64,000 bases of DNA from Burkholderiales bacterium (GTDB lineage Bacteria; Pseudomonadota; Gammaproteobacteria; Burkholderiales; Burkholderiaceae_B): positions 304,624 to 368,623 of the forward strand of contig JAJTEM010000001.1 in NCBI GenBank assembly GCA_021299735.1. The letters run 5' to 3'. The notes beneath the pieces are model-generated. The model made no database searches. It was given only the letters and a program-made list of their open reading frames with translations, and was not told where the DNA came from. Shown here piece by piece: positions 25,081 to 33,525 of this stretch (its first letter is position 1; each line of letters starts with the position of its first letter). The position numbers and the translations under genes were made by a program.

Positions 25081-25547
25081 CTGTTTACAATACCTTCCAG
25101 ATAACCTTCTTCTTTGTTGAAAATGCTCAAGCATTCTCGCCGGGGTGTTTGGCCCGAAGGGGCGGTCGAAATATGTACCCATTTGCCAAACTCCAGAATC
25201 AACTGATCAAACTCACATGGCGATTGGGCAATTGCCAACGCCAACTCGCTTGGGCTGCCAAATTCAGGACACACCACATCGGCTGCCAAACCCAGACAGT
25301 GTTGCGAGTTAGGTACTCCCCCAACCTTCTCATTCAGGGCTGGTGCCCTGAAACCACTGTTCACCTTTAACGCACCATTGCGAATATTCAGGGACTTTTG
25401 AATATCGGCCAACAGGCATGAAAGCCTGCACAGGTTGTCCTGTAACTCGGGTGGGCAGTTGTTGTCTAGACCGCACCGCAAGGCGGTGTCAGAATGACAC
25501 AAGGTGTCCTGACAAAATTCAGGATGAAAACTCAACTTCAGGTTCAT
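25077..25547 (-). CDS. M15-type peptidase / D,D-carboxypeptidase-like domain protein
   Basis: About 156 residues if started at the ATG at 25547 (the frame is open back to 25640). The SGFRAPALNEKVGG...SQHCLGLAADV motif carries the zinc-site Ser/His and Asp of peptidase family M15 (SxHxxGxAxD), and the WVHIS motif supplies the later His. These enzymes cleave cross-links or D-Ala ends in peptidoglycan, or occur as phage endolysin-like proteins. Cys-rich for the family, and no signal peptide is evident with this start, so localisation is uncertain. Downstream gene overlaps by 4 bases. Confidence 0.75.
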   Translation of the reverse strand: MNLKLSFHPEFCQDTLCHSDTALRCGLDNNCPPELQDNLCRLSCLLADIQKSLNIRNGALKVNSGFRAPALNEKVGGVPNSQHCLGLAADVVCPEFGSPSELALAIAQSPCEFDQLILEFGKWVHISTAPSGQTPRRECLSIFNKEEGYLEGIVNR

Positions 25548-25552
25548 TCGTT

Positions 25553-26245
25553 TTGCGCATTCGTTATATTCGTCGTCCCCATGCGGGTTTGTCTGGCAAA
25601 GTGTATCTGCTCGATCTGGACAACACCCTGCACCACGCATCTACCCACATTCTGCCCGAGATCAACAGGCAAATGACAAGTTACCTTGTCGAACACCTTG
25701 AATTGGACCACCAACAGGCCAGCGAGTTGCGCACCCAATACTGGCTTCGTTATGGCGCAACCTTGTTGGGCATGATGCGCCATCATCAAACCGACCCGCA
25801 TCATTTTTTGGCCAGCACGCACCGTTTCGAGGGTTTGAAAAAGCTAAGCTCGCGCCATGGCAGCGTCCCTCACCGTTTGGGCAAGCTGTCCGGCCTTCGA
25901 ATCATGTTAACCAACGCACCGCGTGCCTATGCTGTGGCCCTGTGCAAGGAACTGGGTTTGTACCGCCACTTGCATGCCCTAATTGCCATTGAGGACATGG
26001 TGGTTCACCAAATCTGGCGGCCAAAACCGGCAGGTATTTTGTGGCCTAACCTGAAAAGCAAATTAAAAGGTAAGCGGGCTTTGCTGGTCGATGACACTTA
26101 CGGGCATTTGGAGCAAGCAGCGCGGCATGGTATCCAAACCAGTTGGATCACTTTTCCGGGGTTGGGTTTTAAGCCCCGACAACTGACTGGCAAGGTGAAG
26201 CACCGCATTCGTCAGTTTGAAGCCATACGCACTGCAAAATTTTGA
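25553..26245 (+). CDS. HAD-family pyrimidine 5'-nucleotidase-like hydrolase
   Basis: About 230 residues. HAD motif I is YLLDLDNTLH (nucleophile and acid Asp), motif II LTNAPRAYA, motif III Lys in WRPKPAG, motif IV LLVDDTYGHLEQA. It matches the SDT1/pyrimidine 5'-nucleotidase subgroup that dephosphorylates UMP/CMP-like substrates. The start is uncertain: TTG at 25553 fits the family N terminus, while the open frame extends to 25418 through the divergent M15 gene. It converges on moeB with a 12-base gap. Confidence 0.8.
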   Translation: MRIRYIRRPHAGLSGKVYLLDLDNTLHHASTHILPEINRQMTSYLVEHLELDHQQASELRTQYWLRYGATLLGMMRHHQTDPHHFLASTHRFEGLKKLSSRHGSVPHRLGKLSGLRIMLTNAPRAYAVALCKELGLYRHLHALIAIEDMVVHQIWRPKPAGILWPNLKSKLKGKRALLVDDTYGHLEQAARHGIQTSWITFPGLGFKPRQLTGKVKHRIRQFEAIRTAKF

Positions 26246-26257
26246 ATTTCGCAAATT

Positions 26258-27019
26258 TCAAGCGTTGCACACACTGCACTTGGGGTCTTTGCGAATTTTC
26301 ATTTTCGTAAATTCGCAGTTGCGCGAATCATAAATTTGTAACGTGCTGTACAAGGGCTGACCAAAGCCGGCGAGAATCTTCAGTGCTTCGCTGGCTTGCA
26401 AGGTGCCGATTACCCCGGTAAGTGGCGCAAAAACGCCCATGGTGGCGCAACGCACTTCCGTTACATCGTCGCCTTCCGGGAACAGGCAGTGGTAGCAGGG
26501 TGCTTCCGGATTGTTCAATTCAAACACGGCAAGCTGACCGTCCAAACGAATGGCTGCACCGGAAACCAAGGGCTTGCGATACTTCACGCAAGCGCGGTTT
26601 ACCGCATGGCGGGTTTTAAAGTTGTCGCAGCAGTCCAGCACCACGTCCACTTGGGCAACCAGTTGCTCAAGTTCTTCACCTTCAAGGCGGTGCGCAATCG
26701 GTACAACAGTGTTGCACGGGTTCAATTCATTCAGCTGGGTTTTTGCAGATTCAACTTTGGCCATACCCACGCGTGCGGTGGTGTGTAGCACTTGCCTTTG
26801 CAGGTTGGTTAGGTCAACTTCATCGTCATCGGCAATGTAAATGGTACCTACACCCGCGCTGGCCAGGTACAAAGCACTGGGGCAGCCCAAACCACCCGCG
26901 CCCACCACAAGCACTTTGGCACCAGCAATGCGCGATTGCCCTTCAATCCCGATTTCATCCAAAAGAATGTGACGGGAGTACCGAAGTAACTCCTCGTCAT
27001 TCAAGTCTCGCAGGTCCAC
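26258..27019 (-). CDS. moeB: molybdopterin-synthase adenylyltransferase (MoeB/ThiF family)
   Basis: A 253-residue E1-like enzyme. It adenylates the C-terminal Gly of MoaD (or ThiS) for sulfur transfer. Seen: the N-terminal LLRYSRHILLDEIG motif, nucleotide-binding VVGAGGLGCPSALYLASAGVG, DDDEVDLTNLQRQ, the C.DNF.TR motif, and zinc-binding cysteines CYHCLF ... CSVCNA. No rhodanese domain. The start is GTG at 27019 or TTG at 27004; the latter matches the usual MoeB N terminus. MoeB versus ThiF cannot be separated from context. Confidence 0.88.
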   Translation of the reverse strand: MDLRDLNDEELLRYSRHILLDEIGIEGQSRIAGAKVLVVGAGGLGCPSALYLASAGVGTIYIADDDEVDLTNLQRQVLHTTARVGMAKVESAKTQLNELNPCNTVVPIAHRLEGEELEQLVAQVDVVLDCCDNFKTRHAVNRACVKYRKPLVSGAAIRLDGQLAVFELNNPEAPCYHCLFPEGDDVTEVRCATMGVFAPLTGVIGTLQASEALKILAGFGQPLYSTLQIYDSRNCEFTKMKIRKDPKCSVCNA

Positions 27020-27042
27020 GCTTGTGCCGTTTAACCGGTGGT

Positions 27043-28428
27043 TTATTTGACTGACTTTGCAGCTTGTACTGCCTTCAGGTTCTGCGTCACAGGTTTACCC
27101 TTCAGGTAGTTCAGGGCTTGCTGCAACTGATAGTCGTCCTTTTCGCCGAACACAATCGGTTTCATGTCTGCGTTTTTGCTGCCGTCCGCTTTTTTCTCGC
27201 TCGGTGTTTCTTCGCCTTTGTCATTGCTGAGATGACGTGTCAGGTCAGCTTCGCGCACCCGCTCAACAATATCACCGGTGGGGGTTTCTGTGACCAGGTA
27301 ATCAGGTTCAATGCCCTTGGCCTGAATACTTCTTCCGTTTGGCGTGTAATAGCGCGCGGTGGTTAATTTGATCGCCGTGTTGTTATTCAGCGGCAAAATG
27401 GTTTGTACTGAGCCCTTGCCAAATGTTTGAGTACCCAACACTTTTGCACGGCCATGGTCTTGCAAGGCGCCAGCCACAATTTCAGAGGCCGATGCCGAAC
27501 CACCATTGACCACCACAATCATGGGAACGGTCTTGGCAATCGGGTTCAGTTCTTTCAGGTAGTCTTTCTCTCGACCGCGCAGGTAGTCTTCTGGCCCAGC
27601 CACCAGCTTGCGCTGGGAATCTTCGGTGCGGCCATCGGTAGACACGACCAATGTATTTTGTGGCAAGAACGCTGCACTAACGCCCACTGCGGCATTCAAC
27701 AGGCCACCTGGGTCATTTCGTAAATCCAGCACCAAACCCTTCATGGGTGTTTTGGCTTGCAGGGTGTTGATGGCTTTCACCAGATACTCACCTGTGTGCT
27801 CTTGAAACTGTGTAATTCGAACGTAGCCGATGTTGTCTTCCAGCATCTTGGACTTGACGCTTTGAACACGAATTACATCACGAACAATTTTGACTTCAAT
27901 TGGCTTTTCTACATCCTTGCGCAGCAAGGTCAGGCGAATTTCGGTTTTTGGTTTGCCTCGCATCAAATTGACTGCATCGGACAAGCTCATGCCCTTGGTC
28001 GGTTTGTCATCAATTTTCACGATCAAGTCACCAGCCTTCACGCCAGCTTTCGCCGCGGGGGTGTCTTCAATCGGGGAAATAACCTTCACAAAGCCGTCCT
28101 CGGTACCCACTTCAATTCCCAAGCCGCCAAACTCGCCTTGAGTTCCAACCCGCAATTCTTTGAAGGCTTCCGCGTCCAGATAGCTGGAGTGGGGGTCCAG
28201 GTTGGCCACCATGCCGCTGATAGCGCCGTCGAACAACTTGTCATCACTCACCGGTTCAACGTAAAAGCTCTTGATCGCGCCAAACACTTCCGTGAACTGA
28301 CGCAGTTCACTCAATGGCAACGCTTCGGGCTGCTGCCGTTGGGCCACCGCGCTAATACCCACGCTGACCAACACGCCGGCCACTACACCGACGGATACCA
28401 AACTGATTTGCCGCAATTTTTGACGCAT
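27043..28428 (-). CDS. carboxy-terminal processing serine protease (S41 family)
   Basis: About 461 residues: N-terminal membrane anchor/signal (~8-30), PDZ domain (~90-175, GGLGIEVGTEDG), and S41 tail-specific protease domain with the catalytic Ser in VNGGSASASEIVAGALQDH and the Lys in GTQTFGKGSVQT. It cleaves substrates from their C termini in the periplasm, often regulating peptidoglycan hydrolases. Start ATG 28428 has an AGG-rich site 7 bases upstream and leaves a 5-base gap from envC. Pairing with envC fits the common envC-ctpA arrangement. Confidence 0.92.
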   Translation of the reverse strand: MRQKLRQISLVSVGVVAGVLVSVGISAVAQRQQPEALPLSELRQFTEVFGAIKSFYVEPVSDDKLFDGAISGMVANLDPHSSYLDAEAFKELRVGTQGEFGGLGIEVGTEDGFVKVISPIEDTPAAKAGVKAGDLIVKIDDKPTKGMSLSDAVNLMRGKPKTEIRLTLLRKDVEKPIEVKIVRDVIRVQSVKSKMLEDNIGYVRITQFQEHTGEYLVKAINTLQAKTPMKGLVLDLRNDPGGLLNAAVGVSAAFLPQNTLVVSTDGRTEDSQRKLVAGPEDYLRGREKDYLKELNPIAKTVPMIVVVNGGSASASEIVAGALQDHGRAKVLGTQTFGKGSVQTILPLNNNTAIKLTTARYYTPNGRSIQAKGIEPDYLVTETPTGDIVERVREADLTRHLSNDKGEETPSEKKADGSKNADMKPIVFGEKDDYQLQQALNYLKGKPVTQNLKAVQAAKSVK

Positions 28429-28433
28429 AATTC

Positions 28434-29735
28434 CTACCGACCTTTGGTCCAAGAAATAGGATCGAAGGGTTGTCCCTGATGCCTTAGTTCAAAATATAAA
28501 CCTGTATCAAGATTACCACTGCTGTTACCAGTTTCAGCAATGGTGTCGCCCGCTTTCACGGAATCCCCTGATCTTTTCATTAATTTACCATTGTTACCAT
28601 AAACGCTCAAAAATTGATCGCCGTGGTCAATAATTACAATCTCGCCAAAGCCACGAAGCCATTCCGAGAAAACCACGCGCCCTGAAGCCACAGCGCGAAC
28701 TGCCTGGCCGGCCTCAGTGGCGATAAAAATGCCTTTCCATGACGGACCCTGCCCATCTTTTGATCGAGTCTGTCCGAATTGACCAGCCACGGTGCCTTGA
28801 ACAGGCAGTATCAAGCGACCTTTAAGTTTTGCAAACTCACCCGTGCTGGGCATAGGCGGGGGGGGCGAGTATTCAGGCTTGCCGGTTGCTTTGCCGGTCG
28901 ACTTGGATGACCCGCCTTGTGCGGCTTGTTGCTTTTGTTGCTGCGCAGCCAAGGCTTGCCTGCGTTTTGCCTCTTCAATGGCGCGGGTCAATTCAGTAAT
29001 TACATTGCTCAACCGCGATTCATCCCGTTGCAGGCGTTTGCGTTCAAGCTCCTGGTTTTTCAGTTTTGAATTCAGGTCGGCAATTAACTGGTTACGTTCC
29101 TCACGCTGTGCCACCAATTCCCGCTGACTTTTGTTTTGGTCAGCGATCGTGTTTTCAAGCTTTTCCTGCTTTTTCTCCAGCCCCAGTCGAATCGACTCCA
29201 ATTCACGCGCTTGTGTAGCCTGCCGTGTAGCCAAATCACGTTCAGCGGCTGAAATTCTTTCATACCAATAACTTTCTCGGGCCGCTTCACTGGCCGATTT
29301 TCCAGCCAACCAAGCTTGCGTTGGGTTCACTTCCACCCTGCGGTACTGGTTGCGCATTACCTCGGCCAAACGCGCCTGTGTGCTCTCCAAGTCTCTCTGA
29401 AGCTGAGCCTCATCTTCGCTCAACTTCTTGATGTCTGTTTCAAGCGCATCCCGGTCTTGGTCCAAGGCTTTCAGGCGGTTTTGGGTTTTTTCAAGCCGCG
29501 CATCGAGCAGGCTTAGCGCCTTTGCAGCCTGCGTTTTCTCGCCGCTGGTTTCATTGATCTCTTTTTTCAATGCATCCAGTTTTCGGCGCACTTCATCGCG
29601 TTCCTGCTTCACGCCTGCCGGGTCCCGCAAGCCGCTTTGCGCCCGCGCGGGTTCCGTGGCTGTGAGGGCGAGCACGGCCATTACAGCGCCAAGCCCACCA
29701 CAAACACAGCGAATCAAGCAGGAGTAGTTACGCAC
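28434..29735 (-). CDS. envC: murein hydrolase activator EnvC (degenerate M23 domain)
   Basis: A 433-residue periplasmic protein: signal peptide (~1-32), a very long coiled-coil (~40-265, rich in Glu, Lys, Arg, Gln), a Gln/Ser/Pro linker, and a C-terminal LytM/M23-like domain (~315-430). The zinc-site His/Asp of active M23 enzymes are not all present (WKGIFIATEAG in place of the HxxxD motif), as in EnvC/NlpD activators of amidases. It starts at a GTG and lies 6 bases downstream of gpmA. Role: activating amidases at the division septum. Confidence 0.9.
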   Translation of the reverse strand: MRNYSCLIRCVCGGLGAVMAVLALTATEPARAQSGLRDPAGVKQERDEVRRKLDALKKEINETSGEKTQAAKALSLLDARLEKTQNRLKALDQDRDALETDIKKLSEDEAQLQRDLESTQARLAEVMRNQYRRVEVNPTQAWLAGKSASEAARESYWYERISAAERDLATRQATQARELESIRLGLEKKQEKLENTIADQNKSQRELVAQREERNQLIADLNSKLKNQELERKRLQRDESRLSNVITELTRAIEEAKRRQALAAQQQKQQAAQGGSSKSTGKATGKPEYSPPPPMPSTGEFAKLKGRLILPVQGTVAGQFGQTRSKDGQGPSWKGIFIATEAGQAVRAVASGRVVFSEWLRGFGEIVIIDHGDQFLSVYGNNGKLMKRSGDSVKAGDTIAETGNSSGNLDTGLYFELRHQGQPFDPISWTKGR

Positions 29736-29741
29736 CGGTGC

Positions 29742-30488
29742 TTACTTGGCCTTTCCCTGATTTTTCACGGCAGCCATGGCCGCTTCAATTTCAGCCTGGT
29801 CGCCCAAATAGTAATTGCGAATTGGCTTCAGGTTTTCATCCAGTTCGTACACCAGCGGGCGTGCGGTTGGAATGTTCACTTTAAGGATTTCGTCCTCACT
29901 CAGGTTGTCCAGATATTTAATCAGCGCACGCAGCGAATTGCCGTGCGCTGCAATCAATACCTTCTTGCCAGCCTTGATGGCTGGAGCAATGCCGTCTTTC
30001 CACAAAGGAATTACCCTGTCTACGGTGTCTTTCAGGCATTCGGTCAGTGGAATTTCTTCAGGCTTCAACTTGGCATAGCGGGGGTCGTTGCCTGCAAAAC
30101 GGGGATCATCCACTTTCAGGGGGTTGGGCGCAATGGCATAGGCACGGCGCCAAATCAACACTTGTTCCTCGCCAAACTTCGCGGCGGTTTCGGATTTGTT
30201 CAAACCTTGCAAGTCACCATAATGGCGCTCGTTCAGGCGCCAGGCATGCACCACAGGTAGCCACATCTGGTCCATTTGGTCCAAAGCAATCCACAGGGTG
30301 CGAATGGCGCGCTTAAGCACCGAGGTGTAGGCCACATCAAAGCTGTAGCCCTCTGCTTTCAGCAGGTCGCCAGCCTTGCGGGCTTCCTCGCGACCTTTGT
30401 CGGTCAAGTCCACGTCGGCCCAGCCGGTAAAGCGGTTTTCCAGGTTCCATTGGCTTTCGCCATGGCGCATCAATACGAGTTTGTACAT
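29742..30488 (-). CDS. gpmA: 2,3-bisphosphoglycerate-dependent phosphoglycerate mutase
   Basis: A 248-residue enzyme interconverting 3- and 2-phosphoglycerate in glycolysis. Seen: the [20 protein letters not shown] motif with the phospho-His, RAIRTLW, and the second catalytic His in [15 protein letters not shown]. Length is normal. First gene of the minus-strand gpmA-envC-protease run; divergent from the rhodanese gene. Confidence 0.97.
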   Translation of the reverse strand: MYKLVLMRHGESQWNLENRFTGWADVDLTDKGREEARKAGDLLKAEGYSFDVAYTSVLKRAIRTLWIALDQMDQMWLPVVHAWRLNERHYGDLQGLNKSETAAKFGEEQVLIWRRAYAIAPNPLKVDDPRFAGNDPRYAKLKPEEIPLTECLKDTVDRVIPLWKDGIAPAIKAGKKVLIAAHGNSLRALIKYLDNLSEDEILKVNIPTARPLVYELDENLKPIRNYYLGDQAEIEAAMAAVKNQGKAK

Positions 30489-30552
30489 GTTTGTGGCCTT
30501 TAAGTTGCTGTCTAATTAGGCAAACCTCCATTTTAGCCTCGATTCAAGGGGA

Positions 30553-30558
30553 TATAAT
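30553..30558 (+). promoter_or_regulatory. putative -10 box for rhodanese-grxC-secB-gpsA genes
   Basis: TATAAT at 30553-30558, 35 bases before the rhodanese ATG, preceded by GGGA. The -35 is unclear (TTTTAG at 30531-30536, 16-bp spacing). It lies in the 105-base divergent gap with gpmA. Confidence 0.4.
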
Positions 30559-30593
30559 GAGCAATCCATCAAGACCCACTCATTGCAGGATTT

Positions 30594-31076
30594 ATGTCGC
30601 AGGAATTTCTGATTCAAAACAGTTGGCTCATCGCCTTGGCCGTTGGTTCTGGCCTCATGTTGATTTGGCCATCGCTGACCAAAGGCGGCGGCACTCGCGT
30701 CACCGTGCCCCAAGCCACGTTGCTGATCAACCAAAAGAAAGCCGTGCTGGTTGACATTCGCGACGATGACCTTGTTAAAAACTCTGGTGTAGTGCCCAAC
30801 TCCAAGCGCATGGCCATCAAAGACCTCAAAGAAAAAGCGGCTACCCTTGCAAAAACCAAGGAAACCCCGTTGATCGTGCTGTGCCAAACAGGTGCACGTG
30901 CGGGCGCTGCTGCCACCGTTTTAAAAGCGGCTGGTTACACCGACGTATTTGTGCTCGATGGCGGCTTAAACGCCTGGAAGGAAGCTGGTTTGCCGGTCAA
31001 GAAGGCACAAGATGCCGTCGCCGACACAGCGCCCAAAGTCAAAGCACCCAAGGCCAATAAACAAGCAGCCAAGTAA
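30594..31076 (+). CDS. membrane-anchored rhodanese-like sulfurtransferase
   Basis: A 160-residue protein: N-terminal membrane helix (~10-26), then one rhodanese domain (~35-137) with active Cys97 in LCQTGARAG, and a Lys/Ala/Pro-rich tail. Such proteins sit at the inner membrane facing the cytoplasm and carry persulfide sulfur. An AGGA lies just upstream of the ATG. The order rhodanese-grxC-secB-gpsA is common in betaproteobacteria and suggests thiol/sulfur homeostasis. Confidence 0.9.
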   Translation: MSQEFLIQNSWLIALAVGSGLMLIWPSLTKGGGTRVTVPQATLLINQKKAVLVDIRDDDLVKNSGVVPNSKRMAIKDLKEKAATLAKTKETPLIVLCQTGARAGAAATVLKAAGYTDVFVLDGGLNAWKEAGLPVKKAQDAVADTAPKVKAPKANKQAAK

Positions 31077-31104
31077 TACCAAAATCAGCAGTCAAGGAAT
31101 ACAC

Positions 31105-31380
31105 ATGAGCAACATTCAAGCCCCTGTTCGCATGTACACCAGTGCGGTATGTCCATTTTGCGTGCGTGCCGAACGCTTGTTAAACGAGCGTGGTGTGCAA
31201 CACATCGAAAAAATCCGCGTAGATCTCGATCCTGCCCAGAAAGAAAAAATGATGGCCGAAACCGGCCGCCGAACCGTTCCGCAAATTTACATTGGCAGCA
31301 CGCATGTGGGTGGTTGCGACGACCTGTACGACCTTGATCGCGCAGGCAAGCTGATACCATTGCTGGAACAAGTGGCCTGA
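31105..31380 (+). CDS. grxC: glutaredoxin 3
   Basis: A 91-residue glutaredoxin with active site CPFC (residues 16-19), the cis-Pro TVPQIYI and the GGCDDL glutathione-binding motif. It reduces disulfides using glutathione. The ATG at 31105 is chosen because the frame upstream overlaps the rhodanese tail and lies outside the family. Confidence 0.95.
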   Translation: MSNIQAPVRMYTSAVCPFCVRAERLLNERGVQHIEKIRVDLDPAQKEKMMAETGRRTVPQIYIGSTHVGGCDDLYDLDRAGKLIPLLEQVA

Positions 31381-31433
31381 TTTGGCTGAAATAACCGTAA
31401 AAATCAATTTACTCAATCCATAGGAGCCAGCAA

Positions 31434-31913
31434 ATGGCCGAACAGAATTCAGAAGCAGTGTTTCAAATGCAGCGCGTGTATATCAAAGACGCTTCTTTGG
31501 AACTGCCCAATGCGCCCCAAATTTTCCTTGAGAAAAACCCGCCAAAAATTGAAGTGGCTGTGGATGTGGGCGCTCAACGCTTGGCCGAAAATATTTTCGA
31601 ATCAGAAGTTACAGTGACAGTAACAGCCAAAATTGACGACAAATTAGCGTTCCTGGTTGAGTGCAAACAGGCCGGTATTTTTGAAATTTCAAATGTACCC
31701 GAAGAGCAGTTTGATCCCCTGTTGGGCATTTTGTGTCCCAACATGATCTATCCCTACTTGCGCGCCAACGTGGCCGACCTCATTACCCGCACCGGCTTCC
31801 CGCCCGTGCATTTGTCCGATATTAATTTTGAACAGTTTTATCAGCAGCGCTTGGCCGCGGTTCAGGAACAGGCTGCGAAGCAAAACGGCTCCGGCATTAT
31901 CACCACAGCGTAA
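31434..31913 (+). CDS. secB: protein-export chaperone SecB
   Basis: A 159-residue SecB: the FQMQRVYIKDASLELPNAP N-terminal motif and GFPPVHLSDINFEQFY C-terminal motif are diagnostic. It holds preproteins unfolded and delivers them to SecA. GGAG lies about 9 bases before the ATG. Confidence 0.97.
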   Translation: MAEQNSEAVFQMQRVYIKDASLELPNAPQIFLEKNPPKIEVAVDVGAQRLAENIFESEVTVTVTAKIDDKLAFLVECKQAGIFEISNVPEEQFDPLLGILCPNMIYPYLRANVADLITRTGFPPVHLSDINFEQFYQQRLAAVQEQAAKQNGSGIITTA

Positions 31914-31925
31914 TTGGCCGCGCGC

Positions 31926-32939
31926 ATGAACATCACCGTGTTCGGTGCGGGGGCATGGGGCACCGCAGTGGCTGCCCACATGTCTTTCGTGCATAACGTG
32001 GTGTTGTGGGGGCGCGATAACGCTGTGTTGCAATCCATCGCAAGCCAGCATGAAAACCCGCGTTACCTTGCTGGTATCAGGCTTTCTCGCGCGCTGAAAG
32101 TGCAAGCTGATTTTTCATTGGCCGCTCGGCATGCCCTTGGGAAAGTCGATGCGCTTTGGGTGCTGGGTACGCCCATGGGCGCTTTGCGCCAAACACTGTT
32201 GCAGTTGCTTGAAATGGCTCCAATCGAACAGTGGCCACCATTGCTTTGGTTGTGCAAGGGCTTTGAGGTGGGCACTGGTTTAATGCCCCACCAGGTGGTT
32301 GAAGAGGTGTTGGGCAAGCCTTATGGTGGCGCTTTAACTGGCCCCTCATTTGCAGCCGAAGTGGCGCGAGGGCTGCCTTGCGCCCTTACGGCGGCCAGTG
32401 CTGATGAATCCACGCGCATGGCTATGGTTCGTGCCGCGCACCACGCTGCCTTGCGTGTCTATGAACTTGACGATATTGTGGGCGCCGAAGTGGGTGGTGC
32501 CGTTAAAAATATCATGGCGGTTGCCACTGGCATTTGCGACGGCATGCAACTGGGGCTGAATGCCCGTGCAGCGTTGATTACAAGAGGCATGGCTGAAATA
32601 AAGCGCCTTGCTGTGGCGTTGGGTGCACAAGCTGAAACGCTGAATGGGCTCTCTGGTTTTGGTGACCTCATCCTTACTTGTACCGGCGACCTCTCGCGCA
32701 ACCGGCGGGTGGGTTTGATGTTGGCCAAAGGCAAAACTCTCGATGGTATTTTGACTGAGCTAGGCCAGGTTGCCGAGGGTGTAAAATGTGCACCCGTGGT
32801 TATGCAACTGGCTGCTCGCTTGGGTGTCGATATGCCAATTACTGCGGCGGTTAACGCCGTGCTCTTCGACGGGCTAAGCCCCGGGGAGGGCGTCATGCGC
32901 TTGCTCTCGCGCGAGGCCAAGTCTGAAGACGCAGTGTAA
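31926..32939 (+). CDS. gpsA: NAD(P)H-dependent glycerol-3-phosphate dehydrogenase
   Basis: About 337 residues. N-terminal Rossmann motif VFGAGAWGTA, the GPSFAAEVARG motif, catalytic Lys in VKNIMAVATGICDG, and GLNARAALITRG. It makes sn-glycerol 3-phosphate for phospholipids. ATG at 31926 begins the family N terminus (MNITVFGAG); an in-frame TTG 12 bases earlier directly follows the secB stop. Confidence 0.95.
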   Translation: MNITVFGAGAWGTAVAAHMSFVHNVVLWGRDNAVLQSIASQHENPRYLAGIRLSRALKVQADFSLAARHALGKVDALWVLGTPMGALRQTLLQLLEMAPIEQWPPLLWLCKGFEVGTGLMPHQVVEEVLGKPYGGALTGPSFAAEVARGLPCALTAASADESTRMAMVRAAHHAALRVYELDDIVGAEVGGAVKNIMAVATGICDGMQLGLNARAALITRGMAEIKRLAVALGAQAETLNGLSGFGDLILTCTGDLSRNRRVGLMLAKGKTLDGILTELGQVAEGVKCAPVVMQLAARLGVDMPITAAVNAVLFDGLSPGEGVMRLLSREAKSEDAV

Positions 32940-33034
32940 TTATGCTCGTACTGCAGTTTGTAGCCAACTCGTCGTGGGTTACTTGTTCCGCACTGAAAAC
33001 CGCTGTATCCCTTTTTGAATTGATTCTTGCTCAC

Positions 33035-33064
33035 CAAATTCGGCAAAACAGATGGCCGAATTTG
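33035..33064 (+). terminator. 10-bp perfect hairpin after gpsA, possible terminator
   Basis: CAAATTCGGC and GCCGAATTTG form a perfect 10-bp stem around a 10-base loop, about 95 bases after the gpsA stop. Only a poor T tract (TTTGTTG) follows, so it may instead be one of the structural hairpins of the inverted repeat. Confidence 0.35.
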
Positions 33065-33436
33065 TTGTCGGCATGAAGCCGACCGCTGCGAATGAATTCA
33101 AACGGGGCGGTTTTCTTGAAGTGCAGTCCAAGCAATCCCGCTGCCGAGTTGGCTTAAACCGGCGCCAGCGAGTCTTCGCAACCCCGCAACTCGCGGCTCA
33201 CGGTTGATTTCAGAGCACAGCCGACCTTCGCGTGTCTCCACCATCCCGCGTATCACCGCTGGTTTCAAAGCCCAGTCGGCAGCGGTGTTTCGATCGCTTC
33301 GCCTTCAAGAAAACCTGCCCGTTTGAATTCACACGCCATGTTCAGCCAAAGGCTGACAATTCGATCGACTTTCAGTTTTGTCGAGCGGATTGAATCAGTG
33401 TGAATATCAAAAAGGGAAAACCAGGTTTTCGGGCGA

Positions 33437-33509
33437 GCGATTGAAATCCGCGCCGAGTGAGCTATACAAACCTGCGATTGAAATCCGCGCCGAGTGGGCT
33501 ATATAAACC
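33437..33509. repeat. two-copy 37-base tandem repeat
   Basis: Copy 1 is 33437-33472 and copy 2 is 33474-33509; 34 of 36 bases are identical, with one T between them. Each contains GAAATCCGCGCCGAGTG followed by a GCTATA-type stretch. A single diverged copy lies inverted at the left end of the island (near 32955-32982). Confidence 0.8.
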
Positions 33510-33525
33510 AGCCGAGCAATCGCCC

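Larger units (their letters stand above)
32951..33509. repeat. long imperfect inverted repeat with nested hairpins
   Basis: The plus strand from 32951 to about 33168 matches the minus strand from about 33475 down to 33250 with gaps. The best block is 33093-33120 against 33304-33331 (26 of 28 identical when inverted). Others are TCCCTTTTTGA (left, from 33008) against its inverse near 33406-33416, CAAAACNGA, and CCGCTGCCGANTNGGCTT near 33138-33155 against 33267-33285. An ~80-base centre (33169-33249) is unique. Each arm holds hairpins, such as GTCGGC/GCCGAC at 33067-33083 and TCAGCC/GGCTGA at 33342-33356, which are equivalent positions with paired base changes. Confidence 0.7.
32940..33525. other. 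586-base gene-free island between gpsA and trmL
   Basis: No credible reading frame occurs here. Almost the whole stretch is an imperfect inverted duplication with nested hairpins (see the repeat entry). The first hairpin (33035-33064) could also act as the gpsA transcript end. Confidence 0.7.

Noticed and set aside
32459..33046. A minus-strand frame across the gpsA 3' end and the intergenic repeat
   Set aside because: Antisense to gpsA and the repeat; composition and lack of a ribosome site argue against a gene.
33437..33509. CRISPR array
   Set aside because: Only two copies, adjoining with a 1-base gap and no spacers, and no cas genes in the window.
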